Under the pieces are notes generated by a model. The model was given only the letters and a program-made list of their open reading frames with translations. It made no database searches and had not been told where the DNA came from. The position numbers and the translations under genes are program-made. From the NCBI GenBank assembly GCA_022266195.1, contig WHVY01000004.1:3675501-3739500 (forward strand): DNA of 64,000 nt, given 5' to 3'. The stretch is from Tetranychus cinnabarinus (Eukaryota; Arthropoda; Arachnida; Trombidiformes; Tetranychidae). The stretch's first letter is position 1; every line of letters begins with the position of its first letter. Of this stretch, positions 44,685 to 59,213 are shown one piece after another.

Positions 44685-47600
44685 GATGACAATAGGGTAT
44701 AATCGATTGTACAATTAAACTAATAATATATATCAACAGATCGGCAATAAAAATAATCACTACTGAATTTAACAATTTAACCTAAACCAGCATACAATTT
44801 CTTTCATTGAGAAACCTTTTTCAAACCTGGATAATTGTTGTCATGTGCACCGTCAGATGGCATATAAAGAAACGGTAAGCAAATTCGCGGTTAACTTGAT
44901 TTATCAAACAAACTCAAAGCTATCAATTCTTGAAATAAACCCAAATAAACCCTGAAAGCAATCCAAACAAAACAATAATAATTACATAACCGAAATTCCA
45001 ACATGATTAAAATACAAAAATAACCATCGAAGAAGCTAAAAACACTTTTATCTTTTATTTTCCAAGCAATAAAGTCTATGTTTACAGATCTACTAAAGAT
45101 TAGCGCCATTAGAGGGAGTCACCATTCAATATGAAAAAAGTGATTAAATTTCAATTTTCAATTATAAATAATAATTGAACAATTAGAGGTTAAATTTTTG
45201 CCCAATTATTCAACAGATAAATTTAATTTCCTCCATCTCTTGACCATTAATCAGATGTACATTTAATGATGACAAATCATGAAAAAAACTTACATTGAAT
45301 TAAAAGCTCTTTGATTATGTTTCCACTTTTGGTAAAAAATGTCATTAAAACTTGCATTATTCATCAGATGATAATCTTATGGTAATTATGAGTGTAAAAA
45401 GTTTAAATAATAGCAACAAAATGTTAAAAAACCAAATAGATGAAAGACTAAAATATCAAGATGTGATAAATTGATTTGAAGCACGCAACTGAATGACACA
45501 AATTTTTTATGATTTAACCAAAATGGACATTGACAAAGGATAAAGTGACTTTGAATATTAAAGTTAAATTCAAGTTAAATCAGATTAAACCTTCAATGTT
45601 ACCACTTGAAACGTGCAAAGGAAAAGTTAATCAGAAACTAATTTAGCAAAATTGAAGAGCACCTTTTGACCAGAAAATTATCTAAAATCAATAATCTCAA
45701 TTTAAAGCTGTAAATGACATGAAAATGAATTTCCAAAGCTCAATAAGGTTTCTCTGGTTTTTACACCAAAAAAAATGTGTTACATTTAACATTGTTTGAG
45801 TAAAGGAAAAGGTAAATCTTTTGTTCCAAACTGGTTCATGGAATCTCATTGAACAACTGTGTAATACAAATAATGAAAAGAAATGATTGTTACTCTGTAA
45901 TCAAATGTTGATTGTGTATTTTAAATGGTTTCACTGAATCAACAGACAATTGTTAGACAATGAAATTGATAAAAGTGAAAGAAAGGTTGATGAAAGAAAT
46001 GAAATGAAAAGCTTAACTTTAAAGCAAAATTTCATCTCAAGATGTGCATTTGATGATGACAATGATGATGGTGATGAATGAAATGAATGTCAATATGGCT
46101 TCATCTTCATGGAATCAAAAGCTAATCATGAGCTTAAAAAGTCTTGAAGCTGCATTATTTTCACCAACTTTTCCCTTCTTTTCACTCATAACTTTTCAAC
46201 TTAAGCTTATTATTTTGTTTCATCTTCATTCATTATATCAACAATTTTCTTTACCTTTTCCCTCCCCATGATCACCTCCATGATCACCTTCATGGTAACC
46301 TTGATGGTCATCTTGATGATGATCTTGTTTAAAAAATTTGAACCCAAAAAAAGGTGTTTTCTGTTACCAGTTTCTCGAGTAAAGACAAAAGCCTTTGACT
46401 GCAACTTTTTTTGTGTCTTGAGGTTTACAATGAAATGACTTATAATCCATTAACATTATCATTATTATTTTTATTACGATTGTTATTATATTTATCAAGA
46501 GAAACCACGGAATGAAAATACGTTGAAGAAAAGATGAAGATGGAGAAAAGATGAGAAAGAAAAATTGTTGAAAATAACGTCAATTCTGATGATGATGTTG
46601 GTCAAGGGTCAGCATACAATTGCTTGTTACCAAAAATAAAAGTCAACCAACCAATAATTCCTGTTTATGACATGATTTATAATTAGAGTTGCAAGAGAAG
46701 ATGAAAATGCTTTTTTCTTCTCATCCTTTTGTGGTATTACATTTTGTCCCTTATTTTCAACATCAGATTGTTTACTTCATCATATCATCTTATAGGTTTC
46801 ATCTTTGAATTATCATCAATATTAACATGAGTTTTGTATTGTTTCATTGTGACAACACTGTAACAAGACAATGAAATGGAAACCAATTTAACACAAATTT
46901 TCCAATTAAATCATCACAACAAGTTAAAAGCAAAAGTCAATCATTCCAACGAAAACATACACAAAACTGAATCCCATGAAAAAGCATCATTTTGAGAGAA
47001 AAAATTTCCACCAAACTCATTCTCCAAATTTAAATTTCAAAAATATTTCCATAATTTTTCACTTTCGATGAACCATAAGCTGTCTGAATAACAGTTGATT
47101 CAATGACAAAATTATTATCTTATTTGATGAAATTAAGTTAGATTAACTTGTTTGGTTGGAAGTCGTTCTTGAAATGAACCATTTAAAGGCAACCCGCGAT
47201 CTCAAGGTTTACGGTCAACCATTTGTAGTGCTACCAGACTGACCCAAGGTAGCATTAAATTAGGTTAGATTAGGTTGACTTGACTCGCCTTACTCATCAT
47301 TACTGTGAGTCTTTGATCCGACAAGACAACTGTGTAAGACTTTAAGCCATCTAATCAACCTTAACCTAAATGGTTTCCCTTCATCGGTTACCCTGTTGGA
47401 TAAGGTTACCATCATTGTGAGTATTATTTTTTTACCTTTCAGTTTATGTTATCATAACTTTACATGTAAACTAAGCAACCAGCTTGAGCTACTTATTACC
47501 TTGAGCAACCTTGTTTTCAACCCTTGACTCGACCCTTAAACTTTTCAAATGAAATATTGATAATGCATAATTGATGTGTAATCTCATTATTAAGGGAACA

Positions 47601-49060
47601 AAGTTTTTGTCTTTTTTTACTCTTACACCAATTTACATTGAATCCTATTGTTTTCATCGTTTATTTAAACTTTACTTTAGTTGCAATATTAATGGAAATG
47701 TTGCCCAAAAACAAAACCATTTGTGCAACAGAAATTTGATTCAATTTGTCTCAACATTGAACAAGTTGGAAAGCACAAGAAACACCAAGAAAAAGATAAA
47801 CACGTAAAAATAATAAAAAAAATTATAGCACAACAATAAAAGGTTACGATGGTAAAGGTTTACATGATGAATAAGCTTCAGCTATAAATATTGTCCTTCT
47901 ATTCCCATCATTACCTAAATTAAATTATTAGTTAATCATGTTGGAATCATGATTCAATTTTGTTTTCCGTAAAAACTTTATATTCATATCAATGTGTTCA
48001 ATTGAAAAGATGATTTACTTTTTATTCAATTCTGAATCAATCCCTGGGAGTGTCCATCGTCCACTTTCTTGTAACTTGAGTTTTCTTTTTTTTCTCTTCT
48101 TAATATCGTTCTATTCAGGTTTAGATTTTGATTTGATGTGTTTTTTTCCTTTTCACCTGTTGATGTTGAACCACTGCTCATCACTTTTCATTGTTCATGA
48201 TGATGATTGAAAAGCAATGAATAATCTTGATGTTGAAAAGATATTCTCTTTTTATTTACACTTTTATTCATTGAATGTATTCAATCTTGTTCATCAACAA
48301 ATTCATGTCATGTTATAGTTATGTGTTTCCTTGATGGATAAAATGTTTACTTGAAAATGAGCAAAGCTCAATCAACTATCATGGTTAAACGGAAATAACA
48401 AAAAGCTCAAGAAATCAAAAAACTTGTTATGTTATGATTGATTTGCTTTTCTCAATAATTCATTATCCATTGAACTAATCAAAAGAAAGGTGCCAAAAGT
48501 GTTGAAACATGAACGACTAGCTATTGGCAGGAAAAATAAGATCACCTTCGAAAATTCAGTTCAAATTTTTTCGCATTAAAATCTGCTAAATTTTCTTTGG
48601 CGAGTTTCGACGCAAAAATTTTTGAACTTTCAAATGAACGTTCCAATTAACAAACACAACTTTCTTGCGTCTTGAACAGTTCATTCTCTCGTCATTTTAG
48701 CAAAACTAATTTTACCATTTAGAACTCAAATGCATTCAAAATTTTTTTCTTTTTTTTCGGTAAAAGTTAAAATCTCTATTTTCGCCTACGCTACTGACTG
48801 GTGAGTTTTTCGCATTGAAAAAGTGCGTTAGTCTGTAAAGGGTTTATTCAATGAAAAGTGTTCTTACGAGTCTTTTGGTCTTTCAACTTTACTTGATCAA
48901 AACAAGACTAACTTTGGCTGGAAACTCGGTGAATAGGGAAAAGCAGTGAAACAATAAACTGGATTAAATGAATAATGATTTGGAATGACCTCAAGATGGC
49001 GTTGTTTGTTGGATGAAAAAAAATATTACGCTCATTGCAGACTCACTGATGATGACTGAC
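44685..49060. other. Intergenic region between CSN2 and the right-hand plus-strand gene
   Basis: About 4.4 kb, divergent between CSN2 (-) and the putative gene starting near 49.1 kb (+). Sequence is AT-rich with low-complexity runs. Two more complex islands stand out: 47150-47420, with short TTAGG-like motifs in inverted arrangement, and 48530-48850, relatively CpG-containing and near the presumed promoter. No protein-coding exon or RNA gene was recognised. Confidence 0.5.
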
Positions 49061-49079
49061 AACTCGAGAGGATTGAGCC

Positions 49080-49160
49080 AGTCAATGAAACAGTTGAGAG
49101 AAGAGAGAGAGGAAAAGAGAAAGAAAAGAGAGTGACAGAGAGTGAGAGAGAAACGAATCA
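49080..49160 (+). promoter_or_regulatory. GA-rich tract at the presumed start of a plus-strand gene
   Basis: A dense GAGA/GAAA tract (e.g. gagaagagagagagg near 49095 and gagtgagagagaaacg near 49140) directly precedes the presumed 5' UTR exon. GA-rich elements are common at arthropod promoters and bind GAGA-factor-like proteins. No TATA box was identified. The regulatory role is inferred from position and composition only. Confidence 0.3.
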
Positions 49161-49440
49161 AGAAAAAATATCATTCCCTGTTAAACAGTATCAAATACAA
49201 TTTTGCTCACAACATCGTCACCACCAGCATCATCATCATTACCTTCATCCACATCCTCATACTATACCTGTCCTATACTATACTCATCCTATACACCAAA
49301 CAGAATTGTTCAGTGAGAATAAAAGTTTCTTAATCTACAACTTGAACTACAGAAACTCCAACAACCTTTCAACAGCAACAGTGTTTTTCAATGTTAACAG
49401 AATGCCAAGAAAGAAACTGGATTAACATCAACAATTGAAG
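49160..49440 (+). other. Probable noncoding 5' UTR exon
   Basis: Compositionally unlike the surrounding introns: C-rich and CA-rich, with few T runs (cagcatcatcatcattacc, acctcatccaca-like runs, ccaacaacctttcaacagc). It ends at a strong donor (TTGAAG|gtaagttt at 49440/49441). The only late ATG (49401) opens a seven-codon frame that stops at once, so this exon is noncoding in the model. The upstream boundary is uncertain. It could instead be a noncoding RNA exon. Confidence 0.4.
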
Positions 49441-52400
49441 GTAAGTTTAATTTTAAATTAACAGCAAAAATTTTCCACTTTTCTTCAACCTTTCCCTGTT
49501 CAGATGAATATTAAATTTTTCAGTTTTCCATGAAAATGTTTGTCAAAAGTTCTGCTCTTTCCTTGTATCAGTTTTACCGCTTAAAGCAAATTGATATTGA
49601 AACTAAAATATCAATTGAATATGATTGTTGTATTGTTTTGCTTTGCTTGTTATTAAAATAAGTGAAAGGCTAATTTATCTTGTGACAAATAATTTGTATT
49701 CAGATATGATAATGTGAAATTAGATTCAGTAAACTGTAAATGGGTGTTTTGTGATCACACAAAGTTGGACACTAATTTTCAATAATAATTGCTTGCTTCC
49801 TTGACTTCAATTAATTTCAATTTTACCTGACCCACAACAGGCCAGAGAAGGTAAAGGAAAGCTCCAATGACAATGACCAGTAAAGTGGGAAGATGAGAGA
49901 GAGAGAAGAAGATGAAGAGAGAATTGATTCTCAATGTTATCATTGCTTATTCAATGCTCACTCCCAGTCAGTTTAGTCATTGGGAGTGAAAATTATTAAA
50001 ACTTTTTCAATCATGACCAAATCCTGGCTGTAAATTATTTCCATCAATAATATTTCTCTTTTTACTTTCCATTCATTTAAACATTATTCACATTTAATAT
50101 TCTGCGTGTATTCAACTAGTTAGAACAAAACTGGCTCATCAAATATCATCATTATACGGAATTGATTCATTACAGTTTTCTGTTTCTTTTCAATGGAAAC
50201 AGGAAAATACCATTTAATTGCGATTAACAAAGCTGTGAAAATTTCACAACAAATTTCTTTCAAGTTTCATGAGCAAACCATAAATTGATATTGCAATAAC
50301 AAATTCTGGGAAAAGTTTCATGTAAGATTTGAAGACTCGCTTAAATTGTTCAAATTTAAATGTCACAAAAAGAATTACAATTCGAATTTTTTTCAGTTGC
50401 AAGTGATTAAATCATTCAGTTAGTCTATCAAGGTTTCAACAAAATTATTCGCTTTGCTCTAATCAAATTTTCAAGAAATTTACATGGAAAATCGAAAATA
50501 CTGAGTTCGACTAGTTTTCCAATTTTCCCAATTTGTCAATTCTGCATTCGAAAACTTTGGCATTTCCAAATTTTCCAATAAACTGTTGAGTTAAGTTTAC
50601 ATGAGAAATTAAAAAATGAAAGTTCTGAGTTCCAATATTCTTTCATTCCGACGACTTATAAGATGGTCACTTGGAAAACTTTTAAGCTTAGCAATAAAAA
50701 CTGAAAATTAATCTGAAAAATATTTTAAGTTAATTTCCAAAAATTGTTAAAAAACTTGGATGTTATCTTAAAGGGACTTGGAGTGAAGATTATCGAAATT
50801 TTCACTCCAAGGTCAAGCAGTGGAATGAGCTAAAGATGTGAAAAAAACTTTGAATTGTTTAGCTTTTAACCTTAGATAATTGCATCAGGTTAAACCTTGC
50901 CTATTATAGTTGCTCTTATTGTTATGAAAATAGCAACATTATGTCAAAGGTGAATATCATCATTTTTCCTCTTTACTCTTAATTTCCATGTAAACTCATT
51001 CACGTTGTTTCATCCTTTTTTTGTTCATCTGCTCATCCATTTACAACCTTAAACTCTGTTATTATTATTTATATTTTTTTGTTTCTTTTCAACTTTACTT
51101 CAACATTAACTTCATCATTGAACCATTCAATTTTACCCTGAAATTGCTTATTTTTACACTTCTCTGAACTTGAAATAATCAACTGCTCTGAATGAGATTG
51201 AATGGCAAGGTGAACCCTGTGCAAGCAGCAAGGAAAAGCCTCAAAATTTTGGTGAATTCAAATTTGATAAAGTATAATGATGAACAACAACAGATTAACT
51301 TACCAGATAAAACTATTAACTTTATCATCATTATCACCTTTTATCATATTAATAGCTTCGTTATATTCAGTTGAGATCTTCCTTTTTCTCGCTTCTTTCA
51401 TTAAACCTTTAAATCAACTTTTTTGTTTGTTTTCTGTTTACACTTTTAATTTTAATTTACTTCTTTAATCATCTTTCATATTCAACATTTCAATTGAAAG
51501 GCTTCAACTGAATTCAGATTTTGGATGAAACATTGACCATTAAGAGGCTTCTTTCACTTTACATGCAATTCTCAACCATTTAAATTATTAATATGATGAT
51601 CATTAAAGTTACGTGTTCAACTCTTTTCCCTGTTTCTTGCGATTTTGAATAACAATTTGAATAACAGCATGTAAACCCATGGTTTACCCGTTTCACGTTG
51701 GATAATGAAAAAAGTCGAACAAAAAAAAAGGAAAGAGAAACAAAGTGTTTATAAACCTTTTAATATTCACTTTAATACAATATTCAAATTAACATTTGTA
51801 ACCATCACCGGTCGACCCTTGCTAATTAATCAGACCAAAGAAGAAAAAGTCATCTCGATTGATGAACAAATGATGAATCCATAATCACAATTTTCCAACT
51901 CATGTAATTATTCCGTCATTTTGTAATTGTTTACAACAATTCAAAAGTCAAATTACTTTTTTGCAAAAACCTTTACAACCTTTCATTCCATATTCAAATG
52001 TTCATTTCTTGTCAGTCCTGAAAAGCGATTAAAATCTTACGCAAAATATTCATCATTTTTATCTAAAAAAGGCTTTGAGCTGCATCTTCATAACCAAGCA
52101 AGTAACTTGAGCACAAGTCTGCAAGATGCAACCCATTGTCTTTATGTCGGAAAAAAATCATTATTCTCAACAAGAATTTCATTCTCTTCAAAGTGCATTC
52201 GTCTTCTTTTCGCAATTACTGTAAGATTGCCTGTGAAATCCCAGAAAACTTGCAAAACTTATTCAAATGGTTTTGTGAACTTTTTTCAGGGAAACTGTGG
52301 ATACAAAACTTTTCGATTTTCCATTTTTTGTAAATTCTTATGCTATTTTGTTCATTTAGATTATTAAATAAAGTTTGCTTTGAATTGTTTTTCCACATAA

Positions 52401-55400
52401 AAGATCCATTAAGTTTCCAGTTAAACAAAGTTCCGCAAAACCCGCGTACAACTCTGAATTTGTAAACATTTCTGTAAACTTTGAAACAGTTTGAATAAGT
52501 GATAAACATTGGATAAGCCACTCTTGCAGGTAATAAAGTGAGTTAAACTGCAAGTTATGACATTTACTTTTTTGTACGTTTTCCTTGCCATTTGTTAAAT
52601 TTTTTGCAATGAAGATACTTTTCCTTTCATATTGTGTTACAGTCGAGTTTCATGATACACTAGAAATGAAAGTGAAAAGAAAAACTTTCGACTTTTGTTT
52701 TCGTGAAGAACAAAAAAGAAAAGAAAACTGAAGAAAAGATGAAAAATTCTCGTTCACATAGCTCATTGAGTGCAGATTTTGTTTCCATTGTATTCATCAA
52801 TATTTGATAAAAGTCACGTTCAAAAATGATTCACCCTTCATTCAATTCTTAAGTTTCACTTCCCTTGATAATAAAGATAATATTGAATAAAAAGTATTGC
52901 AAAAAAGGGAAAAATTTGAAGAACGAAAAAAAAGGACGAAGAAGAAGGCAAAAAAAGAGATTCTGAACAGGTATAAGGTGAAACATTTGTAGTTCATCCT
53001 CTTAATATTTTTTAACTTATCATGTTTGAGTAAAGATGAAAATGATGAAGATGATGTTTATCAAGCAAAAATGTATCTTACTTGTTCCTCTCTTCCTCAT
53101 CATTTCCTAATCTTTTGACATACATCATCATTAAAGTGTCTCACTCTCATGTGAACCCCTGAGCCCTTTACATATCATCTCAAGTTCAACATTATTATTA
53201 ACATTTTCATGGTTTTTCCTCATTCCAATTCATGTTCAACTTGAACATTTCAACATTTTACTTTTTTCAGTTTTACTTTTCAATTTGTTTTTGCCATTTT
53301 ACAAAATTCTTGACTCGAGTTTACATTTGATTGAATCAAACAGTTTTAATGGTTTACAAGCCATTAACGTAATTTGCGAAAAAACAACAAATTAATTGGC
53401 AGAATTTGAATTTTCTGGATTCATTGAGAAGCGAAAATATGCTCTTTAAGACTGTTGCTGAAGTCACAAGATTGGATATCAATGACTGAACTTATCAGAG
53501 TCAAGATCAAGAGATTTTTCAGATTTTCCAAAGTTTCAAGAGTAAAGTTTTTGTGGAAAGTTTCATTTTTTAAAAAAATAATTTTCTTCAATTGTAAAGA
53601 TTTTGACTTTGCAGAAGCAAAATGTTGGAAATGCATTTAAAGTAAAGAATTGGTATTTTGTCAGAGTTTTGAATAACTTGATTGAAATGAATAAGTGATT
53701 GCATTTTGAATGATTGAAGGGAAAATTGTTTGGTACAAGAAAAAAATCTCTTGTCAACAGTCTTGTTATAATTCAATTTGAAAGGCCAAAGAAAAAGTGT
53801 TTTTTTCACTTTTGCAAACATCAAATGGCAAACTTTTCCTTTTCAAATTCAAACCTTTTCCATGAAAAGTTTTTCTTCATTCAAGCCACCACTTGCCTCA
53901 AGGGTATTCATCAGTTAATATTTATACAATTGACCAGAAATTATTGACAGCAAAAATGAAATCAAAACCAAGAAAAGAAAAGTTGAAAAACAAAGTTGAA
54001 TAAACGGGAAAAGAGTAAAGGAAGAAATCTTTTTTTTCAAGCTTTTCCAATTGTAACCATTTAAATCATCAGCAGAAGTTTTGAAAAGCAGAAAAATTGA
54101 TTGAAATATTGTGTAGTTTACACTGAAATTCATGTTGTTGATGATTCAGTAAAATGGGAAATCCAAAAATCTAAACAAGAATTTGAGAGAAAATTTAAAC
54201 TTCTTTTATAGCCTGAGAAGGATTGACATCGTCAGTAATGTGGATTTAGTGAAGGGATTGAAAAGTGATATAACCATGAAAGAGAAGAGAGAAAAGTCCA
54301 AAATTTTGGAAATGGAAAGATTCAGGTTTCAAGTCCTAAGAGAAACAAGTGATCCACAAAGCAAAGCTATTTTATTGCAAGATTTTTATCTCAAATGTTT
54401 CAGAAAATTATCTGACCAATGAAATATTCAAGCTTTCACCTTATTCGCATTATTATTTTTTATTGTTCAATTTGGCTTTTCCAGTTGAACTTCAATAAAA
54501 GAAAGGAAAAAGAGAAAAGTAAAAAGTCCAAAGAAAAAGCGTTTACTCTTCTCAGCATCATCATGTTGTTTATCATTCCAAGTGTCTTCACTTTTGTACA
54601 GAAAAAACTTTATCCACTTTTGAAGAGAAAAGCTAATAACATTTTCTCTTTACTTTAAACTCATTTAGTTCATATCGATAATTTTATCCTTCAATAATAA
54701 TCGATTCAACAAGAAAATTGTAAAAGAATCCAAGCTAATCATGTTTCCATTTCTCATGATCAAAGTTATCTGAAAAGGAATCCCTTTCAAAGTCATTTCA
54801 CTCTCTGTTTACCATATCATTTGATGGACTTTTGCTCAATGTTTCCAAGGCAATCTTCTTTCAAACATTTTGCTTAACTTGTTGAAACATTTATACAACT
54901 TTTCTGTTTATCCAGTCAAAAAATACTTGAAAATGCCCATTTTTAAGCCTAAGATTTAGCGCAAGCAGTGAATTAAAAGGCACGTTCAATACAGTCCATG
55001 TGCTGTAGAAAAACAAAATCCAGTGAGAACGTTCCATTTCCAAGAAATCTACTTGATCACTCGTCACCGTGAAATGGCAATCAATGAAATCCATGATGGA
55101 CTATCTCTTTATCTTTATAACAAATATTGCAAAATATCTCCTAGCACTTGTGAATGTGAAACATGTCTATTGGAAGATGACCACAAAATAATTTTGCCGT
55201 TTACTGTGAAGCGATAACAATACAAAGATTTAATTACGAATAAGTCTGCAATGCTAGATAGAGATACTTGTACATTGTAAATATAATAGTTAAAATCAAC
55301 ACTTACTCCGATAATATCGCTATCAGATCTGTGATTCAGATAGCTGGCTGAAAGCACGCATTTGAACGAGAAAAAGTTGCAAGTGAAAACGTGAAAAACA

Positions 55401-58400
55401 TTATTTTTAGAAGCACATTTAAATGAATAAGAAACTGAATTGAAAGGAGCAATTTTTATCCGACTGGGAGTTTCAAGTTTCATTTACAATCCATAATTAA
55501 TATGGTTACATTGAAAAGAAAATGTTTTTTTCAATTATCATTAAACTCTTTTGATTCCATTACTTGTTTGCTTCTTATTTGGAGATTAACTTTTTTCACT
55601 TTTATTTCTTTGTAATACCTTTTCTTTGGCCTCTTCTTGATAAACCTTCAAGATACTGTTGAATGGTTGAGAGGGTCAAACTGGACAATCTAATGAAATA
55701 TTGATTTGTAATCTGTTTAACAGCCAATTGAAAGTTGTTCAACCTCTTAAATCGGCTAATCTCAACTGGCTAACTCGATCCTGTCTCATCAATCCCATCA
55801 ATACGTTAATGATTATTATGGGAAGGAAAAAGTAGAGAAACAAGAAGATGAAGATGAGAAGAGAGAAAAAAGGAAAGAAAAAAATGTCCAATAAAAAACA
55901 ATAAAGATTCGAGTTTTTCCTTGCCTGCAAAGTAAACTTTTAAATGGAAACATTTATCATGCCAATTCCATTGAGAGATCAACATTCATCTGAAAATCCC
56001 CGTTACTTACATGGGTCATCATTCCTTTCCCTTTCCTTGTTACCTTCATCATGCTGTGAATAATAGCACAACAGTTGAATGGTCATTTCAAGGGCTTTAA
56101 TACACCTATTAGCCTTCCATTCATGTCTAATACATTTATCTCTCTTCCAACCTCATCATCAACCTTTTATTCCTTCCTCATCTTCTCTTCACCTTTCTCA
56201 TCCTCGTCTTCATTCAAACTTTACAACTTTCGACAAATTGTTCATCATATTGCTAAGCATTTCAATTTACTGTTAAATTGTTTAAAATTACATTTACTTT
56301 TTTCTGACCTTTTTTCAACTAGAAGTGCTTCAACAGGCAAAAAAGCTAAACATTCCTGACATATTGTTTATTGATTATGTTGAGTAAATTTGATTATCAT
56401 GAGTAGATTTAAATTGATACAGAAAAGCAAGATTGATGAACTTTTCAGTTGTATAATGAAACTTGATGAAGGTAATCAGGGTAAGGGAAGAAGAGAAAAA
56501 AAGAAAAATTTTCTTTTACATTTTTCTTCAATATTGAAATGAACATCAAAATGAATATAAAAACTGTTAAAAATTCCCTTCACAAAGCTAATTGAATGTT
56601 GGCAAAGTAAGAATATTTCAATTTTCTCATGATCTTCTCTCGATTTCCATGAATTTCGGTCGTAGTTTGATTACGATTCAATGATGTTGTAAGTGAAGAG
56701 ATGAAAGTTGGACTTTGTAATATCTTGAGTGAAGGAACATAAAAGTTGATATAAAAATAGTTGATGCAAGTTGAGGATAAAAGATAACCAATAAATGAAT
56801 CATTTCAATTATAGTTGACATCATTTTTTGGCCTCTTTTATCAGCGATAATGAAAGTGTGGATGGAAACAGGGAAACTGATGGCGATGAAAGAATAGGAA
56901 ATGACTGAAATGAAAATGAAACTTGTAACTCTGATTATGAGTTTGCTTTTTGTTGCTTCAATCTCTTCAAGAGTTGACCCAATGAGAATCCATTGAAACA
57001 TGGTTTCAAGCAACTTGCCCATTGATATTCATTTCAACCGATAATGTAAAAGTAAAAACTATTTGCAATTTATTTTTCTTGTTATCGTTATTATCATCAT
57101 TATTATTGTTATTATTATTGCTATTACATTTTGTTATTTTTCCTTGGCTTGACTTTGCTTTCCTTGATTATTTGTTAACCAGCTAAATCAGATTCCCTCA
57201 AGATGAAGAGACAAAACTCTTTTTTTCTTCTTCTCTTCTCTTCTCTTTCTTCACTCGCTTCAGATTATGATACAAAGGTGTATCATTTGTATCAATTGGG
57301 AATCCAACAAATTACTTGTTAATAGATAGAGTAAACACAGCCACAGGTTATGAGGAAAACATGATGAAAATGACTGGGAAAAGGCGCAATGAAATATTTG
57401 GATGAAAATAGATAATACATTTTTATGATTTATGTGTTGCTGGATAAATATTTTATGGCCTTCTGTGTGGTCATTTTGGTCATTTTACTCTGTTTGTCTA
57501 TGCATTACTGTTTGCCTTCAAGCTGGTTGACTGTTTAAAAGGATGGATTAAATTGCATTCTGACTTGGTTAAGGGGAAAAGGTAAGGAGGGAATAAACTG
57601 CAGAAAGCAAACTTTTCTTACGAGTTGAGGTAAAAGTTTGCAGATAATTTTATTGCTCGATAACTATTATAATATTTTTGATCAAGTCTAGCCGAGAAAA
57701 GAGTTGATTGAATAGATGTTCAAGAATTACTATTAAACTTTGTTGAAGAAGAAATTGGGAAAAACTTTTACACTTCGCTTTACTCAAATTCAATATATTC
57801 AGAATATTTGAATTTGGGTTTGACTTTGAAATAACGATTTGAAGGGAGTTTAAATTTTGATCGAGTAAAGGCTCGATCGGATCCATTTTTATTAAAATGA
57901 TAGTTGAACATTTCAAATTTGCGGTTGCATTTTGACAGTTTTTTTCACGTTGTGCCTGAGCCAAAGTCCTCGAGAACAGAAACGGCACTCGAGCCAGGTC
58001 CTGTTGCTCTAACTCTTTGACTAATGTTGAAACTGTATTGTGCATACAAGAGGTCAAAGAGTGACAACTTCAACTATTTTTATCGGAACAAAAAGTTTAT
58101 TCAAACTCTTGTCGAAGAAAGTAACCTAAAGTTATCTCCTCTGAAGGTCTCATATCCAGGCAGGAGCGTTTAATCATTAAAAGTATTCATCTCACCAAAA
58201 AGCAAAGGAAAACACGAAATTTCTTCTTTACAGTGCTTCATTCTGAATATACTCTCATAGACTTATTGGAACATCTTTCTGCATGTTTTAAGTATTGATA
58301 TCATATTGAGGTTAATCGAAGTATGATTCTTTGAAAATTGAGGAAAATAAATTAATTAAAATACTTTTTACTTTCAAGTTGAATAAAATTCAGTTAAATG

Positions 58401-59136
58401 AATTGAGTTTATTTCCGAGAATTATTACATAATGTTGAAATTATTGAAAACAAGTTGAAACAATAATAATGAGCTACAAAATTTTGAAACTTTTGATGGT
58501 TTTTTGTGTGAATAAACACAGAAATATTAAAAAAAATAAATGTGAAAAGACTAAAGTATGATAATGAAAAGCTTCAAAAATTGAAATGACATTGAAGAGC
58601 TTTGTTATCATTATCTGTATGATGAGCATTTCCTGTTCATGTTCACGGTTGTTTCCTCTCTCAATTACATGCTGTCACCAGATATTACTTTAAGCTCTGA
58701 AAAAAGGCAAAGATCAACTTGAAGAGGGACGATAAAAGTTTTTCACCCAAATTCTGTATTCCTTGTTTTTTTCTCCTCTCACAATATAATTCATAATTTT
58801 GTGATAAAACGAACAGCAACATTAATTGTAACCAAATATGAGAACAATTTCTCTCTGGACTTTTGATTCATTTTGTTCGAGTCTCGAGATGTTCAACCTT
58901 TTGACAGACACAATGTCAATCAGCAAACAGGTTAACCTTAAAATTGGTTCATTTTAATGAGAAAAACTTTTTCACCTTCTTATTGGACTGACATTTGACA
59001 ATCATTTAATGGCTGATAAATCAAATCATCTCGATTAGACTTTCAAATGATCAACATTTTCCTCTTCTCATTTAGATTCTCATGAAAACCAAATGAACAT
59101 TCTTTAACTTTTACCTTTTTCTTCTTATTATTACAG
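49441..59136 (+). other. Putative 9.7 kb 5' UTR intron
   Basis: It runs from the gtaagt donor at 49441 to a pyrimidine-rich acceptor ending ttattacag at 59136. Inside is AT-rich, low-complexity DNA with many short frames on both strands. None shows domain signatures, consistent splice context or conserved-looking composition. The longest (51927-52367 +, 57650-58057 -, 55115-55483 -) are not recognisable proteins. Confidence 0.35.
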
Positions 59137-59213
59137 GCAAATGATAATATTTGTAAAGGATAAATGCTGCAAACACAATTGACAATCCATTAAATATTTT
59201 CCATTGAATCATC

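Noticed and set aside
51927..52367. 146-codon plus-strand frame in the 9.7 kb intron
   Set aside because: Amino-acid content is dominated by F, S, K and L as expected from random AT-rich DNA. It has no domain, overlaps a similar minus-strand frame, and lacks splice or promoter context.
54183..54658. Two consecutive plus-strand frames of 79 codons
   Set aside because: Lys/Glu- and Phe-rich low-complexity translation in intronic AT-rich DNA with no supporting signals.
55023..55483. Overlapping frames at 55023-55217 (+) and 55115-55483 (-), the former with a CECETC motif
   Set aside because: Neither shows a recognisable family; the plus frame starts with GTG. The overlap on opposite strands argues for chance.
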